Positions 1 to 5,489 are shown, counted from the first letter of the stretch. The stretch: 6,778 nt of DNA from an uncultured Clostridia bacterium (GCA_904419095.1 CAJFQT010000080.1:1-6778), one strand, 5' to 3'. Notes: generated from the sequence alone by a model not told the origin. Made by a program: numbers and translations.

Positions 1-95
1 ATATTGAATATACAAATTGAACCGCCACTTGCGAGAACCGCTTGAGTGGTGGTGTGAGAGGGGAGAAATTCATTAAGAATTATCCTCTACTCGAT
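1..95 (+). mobile_element. Group II intron, 3' end (domains V and VI)
   Basis: This is the tail of a group II self-splicing intron; its 5' part and any intron-encoded reverse transcriptase lie outside the window. Domain V is a hairpin: ACCGCCACT (21-29) pairs with AGTGGTGGT (45-53) over nine pairs. A two-base bulge on the 3' side (42-43) and a short upper stem GCG/CGC follow. The C23-G24-C25 triad pairs with G51, U50 and G49, giving the central G-U wobble expected of the catalytic triad. Domain VI runs from about 56 to 92. GAG (56-58) pairs with CTC (90-92), AGG (59-61) continues against TCT (86-88), and A89 is left bulged as the branch point, seven bases from the 3' end at ...GAT (95). The 3' exon therefore begins near 96. 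The intron sits in intergenic DNA beyond the 3' end of the minus-strand HD gene. Class and activity cannot be judged from the tail alone. Confidence 0.85.
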
Positions 96-168
96 TATAA
101 CAAAAAATTATTGTAAATAAGTCAAGTTACTTTGATTTTATAAGTTTTTGATATGAGACATTGTTATT

Positions 169-702
169 TTATAATCTAAAAATAATTACACTAAAAAATA
201 CATAGGCATACCTAAATAGCTTTTTCTGAAAACAGCGATTACGAAAAACATCAAGAGTTTCAGAAATGGCACATTGTTTATCAAAAAAAGTTAAAACATA
301 ACTTTCTAAATAGCGAGGCAAAGTTAAAGTTACAGGCCACATATGTTTTAAAATAATATCCTTTTCTTTTTCATTTAAATCAAATAATTTACATGCATTT
401 TCATAAGCTGTTTTAGGGTGAGTAAATGCATGTAGTCCTTTTCTTCCTTTTTGTCTTTTTCTCCAATCATACAAAAATAAATCATGAAGCATTGCAGCAC
501 GAGCTACTGAAACATAATCAAGGTTATATTTTTTACAGAAATGATAACATAGATAGGATGCCATTAAACAATGGTCAAAGCAGTTAGTTTCATAATGTTG
601 TCTATAATTTTTCATTTCTTGAACAGTTGGATTTTCTATAATATCTGATATTGTTGCTATAAATTCTTTATCAGCATATATTTTATCTAAATAGTAGTTC
701 AT
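169..702 (-). CDS. HD-domain protein (probable metal-dependent phosphohydrolase)
   Basis: A 177-residue protein of the HD superfamily, whose members use a His/Asp metal site, usually to hydrolyse phosphate esters of nucleotides or similar substrates. The visible signature is H36 and H44 in the first helices, the H73-D74 doublet in MLHDLFLYDW, H91 and H95 (GLHAFTHPKTA), H120 in KHMWP, and D141 in FFDKQCA. This order matches a family of small HD proteins common in Clostridia. The actual substrate is unknown. There is no signal peptide, so it is probably cytoplasmic. The ATG at 702 is preceded by AAGAGGG (714-720 on the complement) with an 11-base gap, and a good promoter lies at 740-768. The last 30 or so residues (RNRCFQKKLFRYAYVFFSVIIFRL) are hydrophobic and basic and do not resemble the HD core. 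No convincing terminator was found between the stop and the intron end at 95. Confidence 0.85.
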   Translation of the reverse strand: MNYYLDKIYADKEFIATISDIIENPTVQEMKNYRQHYETNCFDHCLMASYLCYHFCKKYNLDYVSVARAAMLHDLFLYDWRKRQKGRKGLHAFTHPKTAYENACKLFDLNEKEKDIILKHMWPVTLTLPRYLESYVLTFFDKQCAISETLDVFRNRCFQKKLFRYAYVFFSVIIFRL

Positions 703-739
703 ATAAATCTAATCCCTCTTTATTTTTTATTCTAATTTA

Positions 740-768
740 ATTATACTATAATATATGAGTTAAAACAA
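740..768 (-). promoter_or_regulatory. Promoter of the HD-domain gene
   Basis: On the minus strand, TTGTTT (763-768) is followed after exactly 17 bases by a perfect TATAAT (740-745). The start codon at 702 lies about 38 bases beyond the -10 box. It is back-to-back with the plus-strand promoter at 806-834. Confidence 0.6.
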
Positions 769-805
769 CAATGTTCGATAATATTAATAAAATATTAATA
801 ATGAA

Positions 806-834
806 TTGAAAATAATGCATATCATTGGTATAAT
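806..834 (+). promoter_or_regulatory. Promoter of the acidic-protein gene
   Basis: TTGAAA (806-811), a 17-base spacer and a perfect TATAAT (829-834) form a near-consensus sigma-A promoter. Transcription would begin near 841, only about 18 bases before the ATG at 859, giving a very short leader that contains little besides the ribosome binding site AAAGAGGGA (844-852). Confidence 0.7.
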
Positions 835-858
835 GAAATAAGAAAAGAGGGAATTTAT

Positions 859-2193
859 ATGAAAGAAATTGATAAAAAAATTATGGATATAGAATTAGAT
901 TTTAAAGATACATTGGAAAACGATAAAAAACAGCAGACAAACACAGAAACAGAAATTAAAGATGTAATTTATGTTGGAGAAGCTAAATGGATAGATAGGA
1001 TTAATGGTAATCCAGTAAAAGAAAAGTTATTTATTGTAACTAAAGATGTATTAATAAAAAATGAAAATGGTGAGATTGTAGATAAGAAAGAAGTAAAGAA
1101 TTATTATCTTGGTGATAAATGTATAGGCGGATTTATGGATGTTAAAACACCTATTTTTAACGAGTATTTTGAAAATGCAGAACCACAGAAAATAGAAGCA
1201 ATAAAAGATTTATTAGATAATACTTCTATAGAAGAATTGGAAAATCATTCTTTAAATAAATTACAAAAAGAATATTTGAGAGAATTATCAGAACAATTAG
1301 GAATATCAGGAGAAGAAATTTTAGAAGTGGAGGAAGTAGATTTAGATGAAGAACTTCCAACAGAACAAGAAATGGAAGATGAGAAAGATGAAGAAAAAGT
1401 AGTATTAAATAGTAAAAAAGTAGATGATTTAGATATAAGAGAAGAAACAAGTTTAAATCAAGAAATTAAAGGAGAGACACTTGGACAAAAACTAGGTTTA
1501 GAGAAAGTTGGTATTTATGGAGGAGAAAAATTAGTAAGAATATCAAAGAGTCAATTATCTTCAGAAGAAAGAGAAGGAATATCTAATTCTGCAATTGATA
1601 TAATGGCCGTTGTACGAAAAGATGGTTCTGCTGTGATTTTAGGAGAAAATGTATTAAGAGTAAATGATAGAGAAGGAACAAATCCAACACAGGAAAATTT
1701 GACTTTAGATAATAATGATGCAAGTATTGATAAAGAAGTGAATACTACAAGTTATGAAATAGTTCAAGGTAATGGAAGGGAATTCATAAGTATTGGATAT
1801 GATGAAAATTCAGGAAAGGAAATTAAATATTCTATGTATTCACATCAAGAAGCTAAATATGTTGATGTTGAATTAGAAACTAATAGAACATTATATCAGG
1901 ATCCTAAAGTTAGAGAATTTTTAAGAGATAGAAATGAGGGAATTCACGAAGCTGATGAAATTTTAAATACATATACTAAAGAGAATTTAGATGATATGTC
2001 AAGAATTATTTTAAATAATTCTGAAAATGGAATTAGTGAAGTATATAATCAATCAGATGTAAAAGAAAAGCTTGTTCAAAAGATAAGGGAAAATGAATAT
2101 AGTAAAGATGACTATGAAAAAGTAATTAGAGAAGTAGAAGAAGAAATGCAAGAAAGTGCAAAAAGACAGATAGTAAGAGGAGATATGAGTTAA
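859..2193 (+). CDS. Large acidic protein of unknown function
   Basis: A 444-residue protein with no recognised enzyme motif, no signal peptide and no membrane segment, so it is probably cytoplasmic. Residues 33-105 look like a compact beta-rich unit (KDVIYVGEAKWIDRINGN, then repeated charged strands). Residues 108-150 are probably helical. Residues 152-180 are almost entirely Glu and Asp and likely form a flexible acidic linker. Residues 207-345 form a second ordered region with glycine-rich turns (GLEKVGIYGGEKL, VVRKDGSAVILGENVL, ISIGYDENSGKEIKY). The end (about 395-444) is charged and helical. It has only one cysteine (C88). I have an impression of similar unnamed proteins in uncultured Clostridia genomes, but cannot search. 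The ATG has AAAGAGGGA seven bases upstream and its own promoter. No terminator separates it from the FeoA-domain gene 68 bases later, so read-through is possible. Confidence 0.8.
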   Translation: MKEIDKKIMDIELDFKDTLENDKKQQTNTETEIKDVIYVGEAKWIDRINGNPVKEKLFIVTKDVLIKNENGEIVDKKEVKNYYLGDKCIGGFMDVKTPIFNEYFENAEPQKIEAIKDLLDNTSIEELENHSLNKLQKEYLRELSEQLGISGEEILEVEEVDLDEELPTEQEMEDEKDEEKVVLNSKKVDDLDIREETSLNQEIKGETLGQKLGLEKVGIYGGEKLVRISKSQLSSEEREGISNSAIDIMAVVRKDGSAVILGENVLRVNDREGTNPTQENLTLDNNDASIDKEVNTTSYEIVQGNGREFISIGYDENSGKEIKYSMYSHQEAKYVDVELETNRTLYQDPKVREFLRDRNEGIHEADEILNTYTKENLDDMSRIILNNSENGISEVYNQSDVKEKLVQKIRENEYSKDDYEKVIREVEEEMQESAKRQIVRGDMS

Positions 2194-2204
2194 TTTGACT
2201 TATT

Positions 2205-2235
2205 TTGTAACATACCATGTGTTTTTTAATATAAT
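2205..2235 (+). promoter_or_regulatory. Possible promoter and dyad before the FeoA-domain gene
   Basis: TTGTAA (2205-2210) and a perfect TATAAT (2230-2235) are separated by 19 bases, slightly longer than ideal. Inside the spacer lies ACAT-ACC-ATGT (2210-2220), within a wider imperfect dyad AACATACCATGTGTT (2209-2223). A repressor bound there would block the promoter. Iron- or manganese-responsive control is a guess from the gene downstream; the site does not clearly match a Fur or DtxR consensus. Confidence 0.4.
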
Positions 2236-2261
2236 ATATTAAAAGCATATGGAGGAAAGAG

Positions 2262-2498
2262 ATGGAAAAATCTATAAATTTAGATGAAGTAAAATTAAAT
2301 GAAACAGCTATAATTGAAAGTGTGAAATGTAAAGAAAATGTTAAACGAAGATTATTAGATTTAGGTTTTATAAAAGGTACAGCGATAACACCAATATTGA
2401 TTAGTCCAAGTAAGGATCCAAAAGCTTTTTGGGTTAGAGGGGTAACAATTGCTTTAAGAAAAGAAGATGCTAGACAAGTTTTTGTAAGACTTAAGTGA
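2262..2498 (+). CDS. FeoA family protein (stand-alone)
   Basis: A 78-residue protein that is a single FeoA domain, an SH3-like beta barrel. The family signature is clear: MEKSINLDEVKLNETAIIES at the start, then KRRLLDLGFIKGTAITPI (28-45), SPSKDPKAFWVRGVTIALR (48-66) and KEDARQVFVRL at the end. In bacteria FeoA assists the ferrous iron transporter FeoB, and related domains occur at the end of DtxR-type metal regulators. No feoB gene follows: the next feature is a terminator and then an unrelated membrane-anchored protein. It is therefore either a partner for a transporter encoded elsewhere or an FeoA-like protein with a different job; the gene symbol is left blank for that reason. The start is well supported by GGAGG (2251-2255), six bases before the ATG. 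Length is normal for the family. Confidence 0.88.
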   Translation: MEKSINLDEVKLNETAIIESVKCKENVKRRLLDLGFIKGTAITPILISPSKDPKAFWVRGVTIALRKEDARQVFVRLK

Positions 2499-2580
2499 GT
2501 TGAGTCATAAATTTGTAGAATAATATAATTTAGAAGTGACTTTTAAGATATAATTAAATGAATTAAACGATTACTTATAT

Positions 2581-2608
2581 AAAAGTGTTGAAAAATCAAC
2601 ACTTTTTT
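2581..2608 (+). terminator. Rho-independent terminator after the FeoA-domain gene
   Basis: AAAAGTGTTGA (2581-2591) pairs perfectly with TCAACACTTTT (2596-2606) around an AAAA loop, and the T run extends to 2608. The A-rich 5' arm would also give a U tail in the opposite direction. It lies 82 bases after the FeoA stop codon. Confidence 0.9.
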
Positions 2609-2616
2609 GTTATAAT
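2588..2616 (+). promoter_or_regulatory. Promoter embedded in the terminator
   Basis: TTGAAA (2588-2593) lies across the stem and loop of the terminator. After exactly 17 bases comes TATAAT (2611-2616), preceded by TG (2608-2609) as in an extended -10 element. This is the best promoter for the gene at 2680. A second, weaker candidate is TTGATG (2628-2633), 18 bases, TATAAA (2652-2657). Confidence 0.6.
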
Positions 2617-2679
2617 ATTAATTATAATTGATGTGAAAGAAAAATAAACAGTATAAAATAAAAAAAGAGGGGCTGTAAT

Positions 2680-3147
2680 ATGAGTAGAATGAAAACTTTT
2701 TTAATATATCTTTTAATACTTGTAGGTTTTTTTGTATTATCAGACTTTTTGATTAATGTAAGTTTGAATGCATCATATAAAACTATTGGTAGAAAGGATA
2801 ATTTAAGTCAAGTCGTTATGTATCAGGCAGAAGCGACAAAGGTAAATGTAAGATTAAAGGGAACAATAGAAAACTCTGTAGATAATCCTATAAATAAAAA
2901 ATATGCAAGATTTGATATATATTCAAATAGGGACAATATTATAGGAACTAGATATATAGATATATCTGATTTAAAAGAAAATGAAGAAAAAGAAGTAAAA
3001 ATATATGCAAGATTAAATGATGCTAGTTATTATGAAGTTAGCTTTACTGATGAAAAAACAGTTCAAGAATTAGAAATATTGCCAACTGATATGACAAGGG
3101 GAGAAATTATTGTTGCTACTGTATTTACAATGCTAATTCTGTGGTAA
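2680..3147 (+). CDS. Membrane-anchored protein with predicted extracellular beta-sandwich domain
   Basis: A 155-residue protein. Residues 5-28 form a hydrophobic segment after a short positive start (MSRMK), fitting a signal anchor with the rest outside the cell. Residues 50-125 alternate polar and hydrophobic positions like beta strands. The run VNVRLKGTIENSVDNPINKKYARFDIYSNR, then IIGTRYIDISDLKENEEKEVKIYARL, is reminiscent of FxLYD-type immunoglobulin-like domains, in which a strand 'G-x-I-x-N' is followed by a strand and a 'pG-x-x-x-x-F' turn. This resemblance is an inference by eye. A short hydrophobic stretch at the very end (141-155, GEIIVATVFTMLILW) may be a second membrane helix, giving two-helix topology. 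The start is supported by AAAGAGGGG (2664-2672) seven bases upstream. It is transcribed from the promoter in the preceding terminator and ends before the two-way terminator at 3205. Function unknown. Confidence 0.75.
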   Translation: MSRMKTFLIYLLILVGFFVLSDFLINVSLNASYKTIGRKDNLSQVVMYQAEATKVNVRLKGTIENSVDNPINKKYARFDIYSNRDNIIGTRYIDISDLKENEEKEVKIYARLNDASYYEVSFTDEKTVQELEILPTDMTRGEIIVATVFTMLILW

Positions 3148-3204
3148 TCAAGAATGTAGATAGTTTGCTTATGTTCCTCATTATAGAAAATTCCTAAAAA
3201 TGAA

Positions 3205-3232
3205 AAAGGAAACTATAAAAATAGTTTCCTTT
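3205..3232. terminator. Two-way terminator between converging genes
   Basis: AAAGGAAACTAT (3205-3216) and ATAGTTTCCTTT (3221-3232) form a perfect 12-bp stem with an AAAA loop. Read on the minus strand it is followed by TT then further T-rich sequence, ending the small gene whose stop is at 3241-3243. Read on the plus strand it lies 57 bases after the stop of the membrane-anchored protein and ends in TTTAATT. It most likely serves both. Confidence 0.85.
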
Positions 3233-3240
3233 AATTATGC

Positions 3241-3417
3241 CTATACCCATTCAGGGGAAATTCCCATTGAATACAAAAGAGTGGAAATTTCCTGATGTTC
3301 TTCATCTGAAAGTTTTCTCGATGGATAAATTTTACCATCAAAAATGTTGGCAAGTGTTTCTTCACTGTCAGACACAACTTCAGTGTAACAAGAATTTTTA
3401 CGTAATTTGTAAGGCAT
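3241..3417 (-). CDS. Small protein of unknown function (58 aa)
   Basis: Reading the minus strand from the ATG at 3417 gives 58 codons ending in TAG at 3241. The protein starts MPYKLRKNSCYTEVV and ends SMGISPEWV. The start is preceded by a full AAAGGAGG Shine-Dalgarno (3425-3432 on the complement) with a seven-base gap of T residues. This makes it a far better gene than the equally long open frame on the opposite strand, which has no ribosome binding site. The first ten residues are basic; the middle is acidic (SDSEE at 16-20, SDEEHQE at 37-43). There is a single cysteine (C10), no membrane segment and no signal peptide. I do not recognise the family. GC content, about 34 percent by hand count, looks slightly higher than that of its neighbours. 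It has its own promoters, a structured leader and a terminator, so it is an independent single-gene unit. A regulator, antitoxin-like protein or phage remnant are all possible; nothing decides between them. Confidence 0.7.
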   Translation of the reverse strand: MPYKLRKNSCYTEVVSDSEETLANIFDGKIYPSRKLSDEEHQEISTLLYSMGISPEWV

Positions 3418-3424
3418 AAAAAAA

Positions 3425-3460
3425 CCTCCTTTTATTGAAGGAGTAAGTATTACTACTTAC
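3425..3460 (-). promoter_or_regulatory. Structured 5' leader of the small gene; Shine-Dalgarno in a hairpin
   Basis: In the minus-strand transcript two small hairpins are adjacent. The first is GTAAGT-AGTAAT-ACTTAC (3443-3460), six pairs. The second is CTCCTT (3438-3443) with AAGGAG (3426-3431), six pairs around a six-base loop; its 3' arm is the Shine-Dalgarno itself. The two share base 3443. Folding of the second would hide the ribosome binding site. No known riboswitch class is recognised. Confidence 0.5.
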
Positions 3461-3490
3461 ATTGTACCACAATGTGGCTAATTTACGTAA
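3459..3490 (-). promoter_or_regulatory. Proximal promoter of the small gene with two overlapping palindromes
   Basis: On the minus strand an extended -10, TGG-TACAAT (3461-3469), lies within a perfect palindrome ACATTGT-ACC-ACAATGT (3459-3475). Eighteen bases further upstream the best -35 is TTACGT (3485-3490), within the 8-bp palindrome TTACGTAA (3483-3490). Transcription would start near 3454, so the leader would include most or all of the two hairpins. Both promoter boxes being palindromic suggests operators. Confidence 0.5.
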
Positions 3491-3493
3491 TAT

Positions 3494-3522
3494 AGTTTAA
3501 CACTTATTTTTACGATTGTCAA
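3494..3522 (-). promoter_or_regulatory. Distal promoter of the small gene
   Basis: On the minus strand a perfect TTGACA (3517-3522) is followed after 17 bases by TAAACT (3494-3499), four of six matches to the -10 consensus. It would give a longer leader than the proximal promoter. The -35 box is part of a 10-bp inverted repeat arm. Confidence 0.4.
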
Positions 3523-3551
3523 TATTTGGTATAAATAGAGCTATTGACAAT
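3515..3551. repeat. 10-bp inverted repeat in the small gene / rlmD intergenic region
   Basis: ATTGTCAATA (3515-3524) and TATTGACAAT (3542-3551) are perfect inverted copies separated by 17 bases. Each arm contains TTGACA pointing outward. The left arm is the -35 box of a minus-strand promoter; the right one has no well-spaced -10 on the plus strand. It could be an operator for both directions. Confidence 0.55.
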
Positions 3552-3579
3552 TTAATGTAAATAAATTCATTGGTATATA
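3551..3579 (+). promoter_or_regulatory. Candidate rlmD promoter
   Basis: TATATA (3574-3579) is preceded by TGG (3571-3573), an extended -10 element, and 17 bases upstream by a poor -35, TTTAAT (3551-3556). The start codon lies 39 bases beyond. It is the only plausible plus-strand promoter in this gap. Confidence 0.4.
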
Positions 3580-3617
3580 TGTTAATTAAAAAATTTATAT
3601 GAATAGAGGTATTTATA

Positions 3618-4982
3618 ATGGTTGAAAAAAATAAAGAATATATAGTAGATATAATTGATAATGGATTTCAAGGAGAAGGTATAGCTAAAATAGATGATTT
3701 TACAATATTTGTTCCAAATGCAATTAAAGGGGAAAGAGTTAGAGTTTTAATAGTAAAGGTTTTGACATCATATGCTTTTGCGAAAATAATTGAATTTGTG
3801 CAAAAATCTAAAAATAGAGTAGAGGCAGATTGTTTAACTTATAAGAGATGTGGAGGATGTAATTTACGACATTTAAAGTATGAAGAGACTTTGAAAATAA
3901 AACAAAATTCAGTGCAAAGTTTAGTTAATAAAACATTGAAGAATAAGATAAAAGTTGAAGATGTTTTAGGAATGGAAAATCCATATTATTATAGAAATAA
4001 AGTGCAATTTCCTGTTGGGATTGATAAAGATGGAAAAATGCAAATGGGTGTTTTTGCAAGTAGAACTCATAATATAATTCCGGTAAAGGACTGTTTTATA
4101 CAGAATAAAGATGCTCAAATGTTGGCAAAATTTGTGTTTAATTATTGGAAGGAAAATAATTTGAGTGTATATGATGAAAAGACTCAGAAGGGTTTGCTTA
4201 GGCATATTGTTGTAAAGGTTGGTATAAAAACAAATGAGTTTATGTGTGTATTAGTGATTAATGGTTTAGGCTTTTCAAAGGAAGATGATTTTGTTAAAAC
4301 GATTACTAATCAATTTCCTAAATTAACAACAATAGTGATAAATAGTAATATGGAGAATACTAATGTTATTTTAGGTAAGAAGAATAGAAATATTTTTGGT
4401 AATGGTTATATTGAAGATATTTTGGGAGAGTATAAATTTAAAATTTCACCTTTATCTTTTTATCAAGTAAATCCAATTCAGGCAGAAAAACTATATGAAA
4501 TGGCGGTTAAACAGGCAGAGATATCAAAAGATGATGTTGTTTTTGATTTATATTGTGGAATAGGTACTATTTCAATTTTTATGTCAAAATATGCTAAGAA
4601 GGTTTATGGTGTTGAGATTGTAGAAGAAGCGGTTCAGAATGCAAAAGAAAATGCTAAGATGAATGGTATAAGCAATGTGGAATTTTTGTCTGGTGATGTG
4701 GAAAATATTTTGAATGATCTTTTAAATGTGCGTAATATAAAACCAGATGTGGTTTTGGTTGATCCTCCTAGAAAGGGGCTAGATTTGAAGTCAATAGGTA
4801 ATTTATGTGAGGTTTTGCCTAAAAGAATAGTGTATATTAGTTGCAATCCGGCTACATTAGTTAGGGATTTGGCTAGATTGGAGGATAAGTATGAGGTAAT
4901 GGGGATTAGACTAGTGGATATGTTTCCATTTACGAGCCATGTGGAGTGCGTAGCAGTGCTACAACTAAAACAAGACATGTAA
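3618..4982 (+). CDS. rlmD: 23S rRNA (uracil-C5)-methyltransferase RlmD/RlmCD
   Basis: A complete 454-residue SAM-dependent enzyme that makes 5-methyluridine in 23S rRNA. In Bacillus and Streptococcus the single homologue RlmCD modifies both U747 and U1939; E. coli RlmD (RumA) acts on U1939 only, so dual specificity is likely here but not shown. Residues 1-60 are the TRAM RNA-binding domain (GFQGEGIAKIDDFTIFVPNA). The iron-sulfur ligands are C72, C78, C81 and C159, in the C-x5-C-x2-C pattern expected for a 4Fe-4S cluster. The methyltransferase core includes FYQVN with Q283, DLYCGIGTIS (310-319) for SAM binding, VDPPRKG (381-387), the nucleophile C409 in SCNPATL, and E443 in HVECVAVL as the base. 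All key residues are present, and length is normal. AGAGGT (3605-3610) lies seven bases before the ATG. It is transcribed away from the small minus-strand gene; the next terminator is about 300 bases downstream. Confidence 0.96.
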   Translation: MVEKNKEYIVDIIDNGFQGEGIAKIDDFTIFVPNAIKGERVRVLIVKVLTSYAFAKIIEFVQKSKNRVEADCLTYKRCGGCNLRHLKYEETLKIKQNSVQSLVNKTLKNKIKVEDVLGMENPYYYRNKVQFPVGIDKDGKMQMGVFASRTHNIIPVKDCFIQNKDAQMLAKFVFNYWKENNLSVYDEKTQKGLLRHIVVKVGIKTNEFMCVLVINGLGFSKEDDFVKTITNQFPKLTTIVINSNMENTNVILGKKNRNIFGNGYIEDILGEYKFKISPLSFYQVNPIQAEKLYEMAVKQAEISKDDVVFDLYCGIGTISIFMSKYAKKVYGVEIVEEAVQNAKENAKMNGISNVEFLSGDVENILNDLLNVRNIKPDVVLVDPPRKGLDLKSIGNLCEVLPKRIVYISCNPATLVRDLARLEDKYEVMGIRLVDMFPFTSHVECVAVLQLKQDM

Positions 4983-5284
4983 TACTTGATTTTGATATGG
5001 TTTCAGAGATTATAACTTTTGAAGAAAAAGGCAGATTTGAGAAAGAAAAACATCAAAATTTGGGTGTGAAAGTTAAAGTGATTGCCGATATGGTAAGTGG
5101 AAATACATAAATTATTTTTTAGAAAATTTAGTAAAATACTTGAAATACTGAGAAAATTGAGATTGTGTCTATGGTAAGCATTACAGGGATAAGTAGTGTT
5201 GTTTAGTAGATATGAAATAAAGTTAGATATTTCAAGTATTAGAAAAAATTTATTGAAATGAGTTATAGAGAATCTTTATAAAAT
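4983..5284. other. Non-coding stretch after rlmD
   Basis: No gene is supported here. A frame with an ATG at 4997 and stop at 5108-5110 (37 codons) remains open back into the end of rlmD but lacks a ribosome binding site. The main structure is the inverted repeat at 5135-5240. The rest, up to the terminator at 5285, is AT-rich and could be the long 3' untranslated region of rlmD. Beyond the terminator, 5323-5489 likewise shows no gene. Confidence 0.6.
5135..5240. repeat. 13-bp perfect inverted repeat flanking an 80-base core
   Basis: AATACTTGAAATA (5135-5147) and TATTTCAAGTATT (5228-5240) are perfect inverted copies, with 80 bases between. Similar A-rich sequences flank the outside: AGAAAATTTA (5121-5130) and AGAAAAAATTTA (5241-5252). 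The layout resembles a small non-autonomous transposable element (MITE) or the closing stem of a structured RNA. The core encodes nothing recognisable. Confidence 0.5.
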
Positions 5285-5322
5285 TAGGTGTCAGTAGATA
5301 TGTGCTGATGCTTATTTTTTTT
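5285..5322 (+). terminator. Rho-independent terminator
   Basis: GTGTCAGTA (5288-5296) pairs with TGCTGATGC (5303-5311) over nine pairs, three of them wobbles, around the loop GATATG. The stem can extend outward by G-U and A-U pairs. TTATTTTTTTT (5312-5322) follows. It is the first terminator after rlmD. Confidence 0.75.
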
Positions 5323-5489
5323 GCCTATACATTTGCAAACCAATTTTAACCTCTAATAGAAATAATATCAAAAGTAAATAAACTCACTTCATTTGCTCTT
5401 GAAATTATCTTTATTGGGAATTTTATGACAATTAAGCAAAGGTAAAGATAAATATGTTTTATAAATATTGGTAAAGCACTATTAAAAAA

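Noticed and set aside
1226..1450. Minus-strand open frames inside the acidic-protein gene and inside rlmD (also 3966-4205 and 4634-4978)
   Set aside because: They lack ribosome binding sites, have low-complexity or odd composition and lie entirely inside well-supported genes.
3237..3419. Plus-strand open frame of 60 codons (MPIPIQGKFPLN...)
   Set aside because: It has no ribosome binding site, starts inside the end of a terminator region and lies opposite a minus-strand gene with a strong Shine-Dalgarno.
3544..3579. TTGACA at 3544-3549 as the -35 of rlmD
   Set aside because: The nearest good -10 (3574) is 24 bases away, and no -10-like hexamer occurs at 16-18 bases.
4997..5110. Open frame of 37 codons after rlmD (MVSEIITFEEKG...)
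   Set aside because: No Shine-Dalgarno, no recognised similarity, and the frame simply continues from an out-of-frame reading of the rlmD end.
5392..5451. Interleaved repeats TTTGCT/AGCAAA and TTATCTTTA/TAAAGATAA that could form a pseudoknot
   Set aside because: They lie between a terminator and the next promoter, so probably are not transcribed, and the arms are short and AT-rich.
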